Shown here: piece by piece, positions 1-5,007 of the stretch | Layout of the letters: each line of letters starts with the position of its first letter | How positions within the stretch are numbered: the first letter of the stretch is position 1 | Source of the DNA: Nitrospinota bacterium | GTDB taxonomy: Bacteria > UBA8248 | DNA: 5,556 nucleotides | Reading direction: 5' to 3' | NCBI GenBank assembly: GCA_029937135.1 | Contig: JAPYQX010000203.1 | Coordinates: 1 to 5,556 of the forward strand | Notes under the pieces: generated by a model | Told to the model about the DNA's origin: nothing | Database searches by the model: none | Seen by the model: the letters and a program-made list of their open reading frames with translations, nothing else | Translations under genes and position numbers: made by a program

Positions 1-1
1 G

Positions 2-568
2 ACTTATAAGGACCTGATCGCCGACGCCAAAAAACGCCCCGGCAAGATTTCGATCTCCTCGAACGGCGCTTGGGGCTCAAGCCATCTGGGTATCATTCAG
101 ATAATGCGGGCCGCCGGTGTCAAGTTCAAGCACGTGCCCTTCCGGGGCGGCGGCAAAGCCTGGCAGGCCATGTATGGTGGCCATACCGATTTAGGTTGGG
201 CCAACGTCACTACAGGCGGCACCCTGGGCCGGGTCAAGAGCGGCGATCTTACCTTGATCGCCACAGCGTCCCAAAAGCGCATGCCTGAGTTTCCCAATCA
301 CCCCACCTTCTATGAACTTGGGGTCAACTATGAGTATCAGTCCTGGCGCGTCTTCCTGGCGCCCAAGGGAACGCCCCAGGACCGGATTAAAATTCTCCAG
401 GATGCGCTTCACAAGGCATCAAAGAGCAAAACCCTCAAAAGACTGATCAAGAAATTCGGCGAGAAGCTTTCGCCGCTATCGGGTCCAAAACTTAAGAAAG
501 CATATTTAGGCCAGATAGATTTTTACGGCAAAGTCTTCAAAGACATGGGATATAAGAAGAAAAAATAG
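2..568 (+). CDS. TctC/Bug-family tripartite tricarboxylate transporter substrate-binding protein, 3' part
   Basis: The frame is open from the left edge to a TAG at 566-568, giving about 188 residues, so the N-terminal part of a family usually about 320 residues long is missing, including the expected signal peptide. Features typical of TctC/Bug proteins are visible: a stretch reading KRPGKISISSNGAWGSSH, then the GVKFKHVPFRGGGKAWQAM segment, which corresponds to the family's 'v.ypGggpa..allgGhvD' region, then GGHTDLGWANV, a strand with LTLIATASQKR, and a C-terminal segment ending in FYGKVFKDMGYKKKK. Family members are periplasmic receptors that hand small carboxylates or related compounds to a TctAB membrane transporter. 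No TctA or TctB gene is visible, and the ligand cannot be inferred. The very Lys-rich tail is slightly unusual. A strong hairpin follows within 40 nt, so this gene probably ends a transcription unit and is not co-transcribed with the redox genes downstream. Confidence 0.88.
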   Translation, partial: TYKDLIADAKKRPGKISISSNGAWGSSHLGIIQIMRAAGVKFKHVPFRGGGKAWQAMYGGHTDLGWANVTTGGTLGRVKSGDLTLIATASQKRMPEFPNHPTFYELGVNYEYQSWRVFLAPKGTPQDRIKILQDALHKASKSKTLKRLIKKFGEKLSPLSGPKLKKAYLGQIDFYGKVFKDMGYKKKK

Positions 569-603
569 ATCATTCTGTTCTAACGAAGTGTATTAGATTT
601 AAG

Positions 604-632
604 CGGGCGGGGGGGGGTATCCCTCCCGCCCG
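604..632 (+). terminator. GC-rich hairpin terminator after the binding-protein gene
   Basis: Arms at 604-616 and 620-632 pair along 13 positions (11 Watson-Crick pairs and two G-U pairs) around a 3-nt loop. The left arm runs into a tract of nine G at 609-617. The downstream sequence is only moderately T-rich (tttatttt at 639-646), so it is not a textbook U-tract. Its place 35 nt after a stop codon and before a new gene supports a terminator role. Confidence 0.65.
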
Positions 633-644
633 ATGCGGTTTATT

Positions 645-672
645 TTGAAATCGACCAATCCCTGACTTTAAA
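645..672 (+). promoter_or_regulatory. Possible sigma-70-type promoter for the CMD gene pair
   Basis: TTGAAA at 645-650 and TTTAAA at 667-672 are separated by 16 nt, in an AT-rich patch (about 639-710) that stands out from the GC-rich surroundings. It lies between the terminator and the ribosome binding site of the gene starting at 724. A second AT-rich -10-like run lies at 692-699. The match is moderate and the exact start is uncertain. Confidence 0.3.
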
Positions 673-723
673 CTGGAACCTGAAATTGAAATTTAATATC
701 TGAATTTAAGAGGAGAAAGCGTC

Positions 724-1119
724 ATGGCGCCAGAAACACGCGAAGAAAAAGTGAAGCGCATCACCGACAGAATCCACAAGGACCGGGGGTTCGTCTACGA
801 TGTGCTCGGCTTCGGGGCTGAGCTCGATCCCGATTACTTTGAGATCTACTGCCAGATGCACTGGGGGTTTTTCAAGGAGGAGCCCCGCCACCTCGACCCG
901 AAGACGCGCGAGCTCATCGAGATCGGGATTCTCGCCTTCAAGGGAATGAAGCACGAGGTCTACACCCATACGAAAAAGGCCCTGCGCCTCGGGGCGACGA
1001 TGGAGGAGGCCCTTGAGGCCTTCGAGGTGGCGAGCATCGGCGGCGGCGCGCCGGTTCTCATGGAGGGCCTCTACGCCCTCAAGCGCATTCACGACGAGCA
1101 GACCGAGGAGAGTAAATAG
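724..1119 (+). CDS. Carboxymuconolactone decarboxylase (CMD)/AhpD-fold protein lacking the CxxC motif
   Basis: This 131-residue protein starts at ATG 724, with AAGAGGAG at 708-715 and 8 nt of spacing. Residues about 55-118 fit the CMD fold: RELIEIGILAFKGM, then YTHTKKALRLGATMEEALEAF, then a glycine-rich GGGAP turn and a final helix. In active AhpD-like members this first helix carries C-x-x-C followed by His. Here the Cys positions are occupied by about Met75 and Glu78 while His82 is kept. The only Cys is Cys43, outside the motif. It is therefore probably not a thiol peroxidase by itself. CMD proteins include gamma-carboxymuconolactone decarboxylase, which also has no redox CxxC, and many uncharacterised small proteins that oligomerise. 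Only 22 nt separate it from the next CMD gene, so the two are almost certainly co-transcribed and may form a mixed complex. That last point is inference. Confidence 0.85.
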   Translation: MAPETREEKVKRITDRIHKDRGFVYDVLGFGAELDPDYFEIYCQMHWGFFKEEPRHLDPKTRELIEIGILAFKGMKHEVYTHTKKALRLGATMEEALEAFEVASIGGGAPVLMEGLYALKRIHDEQTEESK

Positions 1120-1128
1120 ACCCCGGCG

Positions 1129-1136
1129 AAAGGAGG
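1129..1136 (+). promoter_or_regulatory. Strong Shine-Dalgarno site for the CMD selenoprotein gene
   Basis: AAAGGAGG lies 5 nt before ATG 1142 and is a near-perfect anti-16S match. It fixes the start of the gene whose frame contains the in-frame TGA, and argues that the pre-TGA part is truly translated in the frame that continues after it. Confidence 0.75.
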
Positions 1137-1141
1137 CTGAT

Positions 1142-1807
1142 ATGAAGGCGAGAATCCGACCGATTCCGCCCGAGGAGGCGACGGGAGAGACGGCGGCCCT
1201 TTTCAAGGGTGTGACCCGGCTGCTCGGAAGGGTGGCGAACTCCTTCCGGGTGATGGGCCATCAGCCCTACGTGGCCAAGATGATCCTCCCGCTGACGGTC
1301 TCGCTGATGCGCGAGGGCCTGGGGACGACTCTATCGACGAAAATCAAGGAAATGGCCGTAATCAAGACGAGCCACCTGAACGGGTGCGCCTACTGACTCG
1401 CGCACAACACCGCCCTTGGTCAATCGGCGGGAATCACGGCAGAGCAGATCGAGGTCATCGCCACGGACGGCTATATGGATTCGCCCCTCTTTGACGACCG
1501 CGAGAAGGCGGCGATCCTCTGGGCCGAGCATGTAACACTCAACACGGCCAAGGCGCGCGACGATGTGTTCGAGGAGGTGCAGCGTCAATACTCGCCCGCC
1601 GAGGTCGTCGAACTCACCATGGTCATCACCTATTTCAACATGCGCAACCGCTTTCAGGACGCCCTGCGGATACCGCTTGAGGAAGACGGCCGGGTGGAGA
1701 GTATCAGCGACAGCCGCTATCAGGACCCTGATGACATGAGAGCCTATATCGCCGGGATAGCCGAGAACTGGCCCGGCGAGTTCCCCCAGGCCCCGCCAGC
1801 TGGTTGA
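1142..1807 (+). CDS. CMD/AhpD-like selenoprotein with CxxU motif (TGA at 1394-1396 read as Sec85)
   Basis: Read through the TGA, the frame from ATG 1142 to TGA 1805-1807 gives 221 residues. Residues 1-81 look like the N-terminal region of peroxidase-related CMD proteins (IRPIPPEEATGETAALF, then helices). The active site reads C82-A-Y-U85-L-A-H88-N-T-A-L, where family members normally have CxxC followed by His. The rest continues without a break as family-typical sequence: GITAEQIEVIA, SPLFDDREKAAILWAEHVT, YSPAEVVELTMVITYFNMRNRFQDAL. The TGA thus replaces exactly the second catalytic Cys. AhpD-like proteins are thiol-dependent (alkyl hydro)peroxidases or disulfide reductases, probably cytoplasmic. 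As I recall, selenoproteins in AhpD/CMD-like families have been reported from bacterial genomes and metagenomes. A small hairpin lies just after the TGA. The alternative is a pseudogene or a Cys-to-stop sequencing error, but the exact position and the second case at 4610 make Sec much more likely. Confidence 0.85.
1397..1430 (+). promoter_or_regulatory. Candidate bacterial SECIS element after the CMD TGA
   Basis: CCGCC (1410-1414) pairs with GGCGG (1426-1430). Inside, TT (1416-1417) can pair with AA (1422-1423), leaving GGUC (1418-1421) as the apical loop. GGU starts 22 nt after the UGA. In the E. coli fdhF SECIS, as I remember it, a GGU-containing loop starts at about 19 nt. The bacterial SECIS lies within the coding region right after UGA and is bound by SelB. 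The upper stem is short with an internal mismatch, so this call rests on eye folding only. Confidence 0.55.
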
Positions 1808-1872
1808 GGCCCCGGCGGGCGATTCATGAGGCGCTTCGGGTGAGGATGCGTGCGCGGCTTGGGCGGGGATAG

Positions 1873-1881
1873 TGATATAAT
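1873..1881 (+). promoter_or_regulatory. Extended -10 promoter candidate before the molybdoenzyme gene
   Basis: TGATATAAT is a perfect extended -10 (TGn plus TATAAT at 1876-1881), lying in the non-coding gap about 85 nt before the GTG start at 1966. No good -35 hexamer is seen 16-18 nt upstream (about 1853-1858 is GC-only), which is tolerated by extended -10 promoters. Transcription would start near 1888. The rest of the gap 1808-1965 shows no gene. Confidence 0.5.
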
Positions 1882-1950
1882 CTTCCTGACTTTTTACGCG
1901 GGCGATTTCAAGAAGCAGGCAGACATTTAAGCAGGAATGCCGTGCGGCGG

Positions 1951-1959
1951 GGAGAGGAG
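1951..1959 (+). promoter_or_regulatory. Shine-Dalgarno site that selects GTG 1966
   Basis: GGAGAGGAG ends 6 nt before GTG 1966. An in-frame GTG at 1942 lies upstream of this purine tract and would make the ribosome binding site coding, adding a non-conserved MRRGEERA extension. GTG 1966 is therefore preferred. Confidence 0.65.
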
Positions 1960-1965
1960 AGGGCC

Positions 1966-4323
1966 GTGGCCCCAATTTCCGAAACCAGGGAATTCCATCA
2001 CCATAGCTCTCACTGGGGGGCGTTCCGGGCCGTGGTGCGCGGCGGCCGCCTCGAGGCCGCCGCGCCCTTCGAGAAGGACCCCCACCCTTCGCCGATCCTG
2101 AACTCGATCCCCGAGGCAGTTTACGCCGAGAGCCGGGTGAGCCGCCCGATGATCCGCGCGGGCTGGCTGGAGAACGGCCCCACCGGACGTAGCGGACGGC
2201 GGGGCGCGGAGCCATTCGTCCCCGTATCGTGGGAGAAGGCACTCGATCTCGTCGCCGGCGAGATCCGCCGCGTCCGGGAAGCGCACGGCAACGAGGCCAT
2301 CTTCGCCGGCTCCTACGGCTGGTCGAGCGCCGGGCGGTTCCATCACGCCAAGACCCAGCTCCATCGGTTCATGAACACCGTCGGTGGTTTCACCACCCAG
2401 AAGCACACCTACAGCCACGCCGCGGGCTCGGCCATCCTGCCCCATATTCTCGGCGATTCGAGCTGCATCAACGGCGGCTCGACCTGGGACGGCCTCGTCG
2501 AGAGCACCGACCTCATCGTCATGTTCGGCGGAATTCCCCTCAAGAACATGCAGGTCACCTCGGGCGGCCCCGGCGAGCACACGGCCGAGGTATGGCTGCG
2601 CCGGGCGAAGGAGAAGGGGGTCGCGTTCGTCAACATCGCCCCTCTTCGGGACGACGCTTCCGATATCCTCGACGCCGAGTGGCTCCGCCCCCGGCCGAAC
2701 ACCGACACCGCCCTCATGCTCGGGCTCGCCCACACACTGGCGGCCGAGGGCCTCCACGACCGGGGCTTCCTCGACCAATATTGCGAGGGATATGCGAAAT
2801 TCGAGGATTATCTGATGGGCCGCTCGGACGGACGGCCAAAAGATGCCGCCTGGGCGGCCGGAATCACCGAAATCGGGGCCGACAAGATACGGGAGCTGGC
2901 CCGACGGATGGCCTCCGGGCGCACGATGATCCTGACGGCCTGGTCGCTCCAGCGGGGCGACCACGGTGAGCAGCCCTTCTGGATGACCGTCACCCTCGCC
3001 GCCATGCTCGGCCAGATCGGCCTTCCGGGCGGGGGTTTTGGTTTCGGATACGGTTCCATGGCCGGTATCGGGAACCCCCGGCGGCGGATACCCTCGCCCG
3101 CGCTCTCCGCCGGGAGGAATCCACTGGACAGCTTCATTCCGGTGGCGCGGATCGCCGATATGCTCCTCTATCCCGGAGTGAAATACGACTACGACGGCGA
3201 GGAGCGCGTTTATCCCGACATCCGCCTCGTCTACTGGTGCGGGGGAAACCCGTTCCACCATCACCAGGACCTCAACCGGCTCGTGCGCGCCTGGCAAACG
3301 CCCGAGACCATCATCGTCCACGAGCCCTGGTGGACTGCTACCGCCCGGCACGCCGACATCGTTCTTCCGGCGACGACCACGGTCGAGCGCAATGATGTGG
3401 GCTCAAGCTCAAAGGACCGCTTTATCCTGGCGATGAAAAAAACAATTGAGCCCGTCGGCGAGGCGCGAAACGATTTCGACATTTTCTCGGACCTCGCCGG
3501 GCACCTCGGCACGCGGGAGGCTTTTACCGAGGGGCGTGGTGAGATGGCGTGGGTCCGCCACCTCTACGACGCCGCCCGCGAGCAGGCTGCGGAGCTGCTG
3601 GTCGAATATCCCGATTTCGACGCCTTTTGGGAGGAGGGCCATGTGGAGATCCCCCCGCCCGATGAGCCCTACGTCATGCTCGCCGATTTTCGGGCCGACC
3701 CGGCCGGCCGGGGGTTGAACACGCCCTCCGGGAAGATTGAAATCTTCTCCCGGACCATCGATGGCTTCGGATACGACGATTGTCCGGGCCACCCCGCATG
3801 GCTTGAGCCCGCCGAATGGCTCGGCGGCGAGGAGGCGGCACGCCATCCACTGCACATGATCTCGAATCAGCCCGCCGTCCGCCTTCATAGCCAGATGGAC
3901 CCAGCCGGGGTGAGCCGTGAGAGTAAAATACAGGGCAGGGAGCCGGTTAAGATCCATCCCGCGGACGCCGCCCGGCGGGGAATCCTGGAGGGCGATATCG
4001 TCCGGATATTCAACGACCGGGGGGCGGCGCTGGCCGGAGCGGTCCTCACCGACGGGATTCGCCCGGGCGTCGTTCAACTGGCGACGGGCGCCTGGTACGA
4101 CCCGCTCACTCCGGGCGAGCCGGGCGGCCTTGACCGGCACGGCAACCCCAACGTGCTCACACTGGACAAGGGAACCTCGAAGCTCGGGCAGGGCCCCGCC
4201 GCCCACAGCGTTTTGGTCGATATCGAGCGCTACGAAGGGGAGCCGCCCGAGATTACGGTGTTCCGGGAGCCGGCTCTTGTCTCGGCAACTATAGTTGCGG
4301 CGCCGGACGCATCGCAACCTTAA
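1966..4323 (+). CDS. Molybdopterin-dependent S-/N-oxide reductase, biotin sulfoxide reductase (BisC)-like
   Basis: From GTG 1966 the protein has 785 residues, the usual size of BisC/TorA/DorA-type enzymes. Family signatures appear in order: HWGAFRAVV near the N terminus, SRVSRPMIRAGWLENGP, FVPVSWEKALDLVAGEI (about 75-90), NEAIFAGSYGWSSAGRFHHA (about 107-126), the TYSHAAG motif with Ser150 as the likely molybdenum ligand (equivalent to Ser147 of DMSO reductase), YWCGGNPFHHHQDLNRL, NDVGSSSKDRF, and a C-terminal molybdopterin-dinucleotide domain (about 600-760) with HPLHMISNQPAVRLHSQ, GREPVKIHPADAA and RHGNPNVLTLDKGTSKLGQG. There is no N-terminal Cys cluster for an Fe-S centre and no twin-arginine signal, so it should be a soluble cytoplasmic enzyme like BisC. 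Family members reduce biotin sulfoxide, methionine sulfoxide, DMSO or TMAO. The substrate here cannot be read from sequence. The Ser-type Mo ligand makes this a normal, non-selenium molybdoenzyme. Confidence 0.9.
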   Translation: MAPISETREFHHHSSHWGAFRAVVRGGRLEAAAPFEKDPHPSPILNSIPEAVYAESRVSRPMIRAGWLENGPTGRSGRRGAEPFVPVSWEKALDLVAGEIRRVREAHGNEAIFAGSYGWSSAGRFHHAKTQLHRFMNTVGGFTTQKHTYSHAAGSAILPHILGDSSCINGGSTWDGLVESTDLIVMFGGIPLKNMQVTSGGPGEHTAEVWLRRAKEKGVAFVNIAPLRDDASDILDAEWLRPRPNTDTALMLGLAHTLAAEGLHDRGFLDQYCEGYAKFEDYLMGRSDGRPKDAAWAAGITEIGADKIRELARRMASGRTMILTAWSLQRGDHGEQPFWMTVTLAAMLGQIGLPGGGFGFGYGSMAGIGNPRRRIPSPALSAGRNPLDSFIPVARIADMLLYPGVKYDYDGEERVYPDIRLVYWCGGNPFHHHQDLNRLVRAWQTPETIIVHEPWWTATARHADIVLPATTTVERNDVGSSSKDRFILAMKKTIEPVGEARNDFDIFSDLAGHLGTREAFTEGRGEMAWVRHLYDAAREQAAELLVEYPDFDAFWEEGHVEIPPPDEPYVMLADFRADPAGRGLNTPSGKIEIFSRTIDGFGYDDCPGHPAWLEPAEWLGGEEAARHPLHMISNQPAVRLHSQMDPAGVSRESKIQGREPVKIHPADAARRGILEGDIVRIFNDRGAALAGAVLTDGIRPGVVQLATGAWYDPLTPGEPGGLDRHGNPNVLTLDKGTSKLGQGPAAHSVLVDIERYEGEPPEITVFREPALVSATIVAAPDASQP
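4285..4298 (+). repeat. Perfect 14-nt palindrome in the 3' end of the reductase gene
   Basis: GCAACTATAGTTGC is a perfect dyad located in the poorly conserved last codons of the reductase, 77 nt before the GTG of the OsmC gene. It could be an operator or a chance palindrome. No regulator gene is in the window. Confidence 0.4.
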
Positions 4324-4360
4324 GCCAGTCACCCACTCACCATATTTAGCGGATTCGCAT

Positions 4361-4369
4361 AAGGAGGAG
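4361..4369 (+). promoter_or_regulatory. Shine-Dalgarno site that selects GTG 4376
   Basis: AAGGAGGAG contains a full AAGGAGG at 4361-4367, 8 nt before GTG 4376. A TTG at 4372 is in another frame. The site fixes the start of the OsmC selenoprotein gene, upstream of its in-frame TGA. The upstream gap 4324-4375 holds nothing else I can support. Confidence 0.75.
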
Positions 4370-4375
4370 CTTTGC

Positions 4376-4918
4376 GTGGAAAAGCCCATCAATCCCTGGG
4401 ATGAGAAAAACAATCTGGACCGGACGGACCTTCCCGCGGGAGGCTACGCCTTGACGATGGAGGCCGACACCGAGACCGTCGAGGGCCAGCACCAGCTCAA
4501 GATCGGACGCGCCCGGATTCACGAGGTCTACTGCGACGAGCCGCCCCGCCTCGGGGGGGAGGACCGCTATCCGCAGCCTCTCACCTATATCGCCATGGGG
4601 GTGGGTTTCTGACTGCTGACTCAACTGGCGCGGTACGCGCACATGATGAAAATCTCGTTCTCGACGGCGAAGTGTCGGGTGGCGTTCGACTGGTTCGTAA
4701 AGGGCTCGGTCCTGCGCGGGGATATTCGCTCCGGGGCCACCGCCATGCGGACCCATTTTACGGTCGATAGCGACTCGCCGCGGGATGATGTCCTCAAGCT
4801 CATCCGGAACGCCAAGAACGGCTGCTACGCCGAGGGAATGGTCTCGGCCGCCATTCCCATCACGAGCACGGTGGAGCTGAACGGGGAGAATATCTCCCTT
4901 GAAGGGATAACGGACTGA
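4376..4918 (+). CDS. OsmC/Ohr-family selenoprotein (TGA at 4610-4612 read as Sec79)
   Basis: Reading through the TGA, the frame from GTG 4376 to TGA 4916-4918 encodes 180 residues, a normal OsmC-family length. The N-terminal part contains GHQ-like 'EGQHQLKIGRARIHEVY', and PQPLTYIAMGVGF leads into Sec79, matching the OsmC pattern 'P.eylLaAlggC' where the first catalytic Cys lies at the start of the long central helix. After it come LLTQLARYAHMMKI, a beta region with VDSDSPRDDVLKLI, and NAKNGCYAEGMV with Cys150, the second redox Cys. The 71-residue spacing between Sec79 and Cys150 is close to the roughly 65 residues between the two Cys of OsmC and Ohr. These are cytoplasmic, lipoyl- or thiol-dependent organic hydroperoxide reductases. 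Sec should replace the peroxidatic Cys. OsmC-like selenoproteins have been reported, as I recall. The gene follows the reductase by 52 nt and is probably in the same operon. Confidence 0.87.
4613..4641 (+). promoter_or_regulatory. Candidate bacterial SECIS element after the OsmC TGA
   Basis: GCGCG (4628-4632) pairs with CGCGC (4636-4640) around the loop GUA (4633-4635), or as a 4-bp stem with loop GGUAC. GGU starts 20 nt after the UGA, nearly the same distance as in fdhF and in the CMD gene of this window. The lower stem is weak. The call is based on eye folding. Confidence 0.55.
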
Positions 4919-4943
4919 GAAGAGGAATAACGGATCGAGAAGG
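4904..4943 (+). repeat. Tandem direct repeat, two imperfect 20-nt units across the OsmC stop
   Basis: The units 4904-4923 and 4924-4943 match at 16 of 20 positions (shared ATAACGGA and GAGAAG cores). The first copy contains the stop codon 4916-4918 and the second is non-coding. It looks like a small local duplication. No function is evident. Confidence 0.6.
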
Positions 4944-4978
4944 GCCAACGGGTGAGACCCTGCGGCGTCCGCGTTTCT

Positions 4979-5002
4979 CAGAGAAAGAAAAATCTCTGTT
5001 TT
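4979..5002 (+). terminator. Probable intrinsic terminator after the OsmC selenoprotein gene
   Basis: CAGAGA (4979-4984) pairs with TCTCTG (4993-4998) around an 8-nt A-rich loop, followed by TTTT (4999-5002). It lies 60 nt after the stop and just before the end of the convergent gene. The stem is short and not GC-rich. An overlapping alternative structure, TGAGA 4953-4957 with TCTCA 4976-4980 enclosing GCGG/CCGC, would compete with it. Confidence 0.45.
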
Positions 5003-5007
5003 CCGTT

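Noticed and set aside
673..690. Sigma-54 promoter-like TGGAAC...TTGAA before the CMD genes
   Set aside because: The spacing between the two blocks is off by one and the diagnostic GC of the -12 element is missing.
1394..1396. CMD gene as a pseudogene or sequencing error at the in-frame TGA
   Set aside because: The stop falls exactly on a catalytic Cys codon, both flanks are intact family sequence, a SECIS-like hairpin follows, and a second independent case of the same kind is in the window.
1475..1807. Separate small gene starting at ATG 1475
   Set aside because: There is no convincing ribosome binding site, and its sequence is the C-terminal half of the CMD protein in the same frame as the part before the TGA.
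1942..1965. GTG 1942 as the start of the molybdoenzyme
   Set aside because: It would put the purine-rich ribosome binding site at 1951-1959 inside the gene and add a non-conserved extension. GTG 1966 has good spacing.
1331..4413. Long minus-strand open frames (1331-2242, 1927-3351, 3409-4413)
   Set aside because: They lie opposite well-supported genes in high-GC DNA, have low-complexity or implausible translations and no recognisable family.
4643..4918. Separate OsmC-like gene starting at ATG 4643
   Set aside because: It lacks the N-terminal half and the catalytic Cys of OsmC. The preceding region in the same frame, with a strong ribosome binding site, supplies both.
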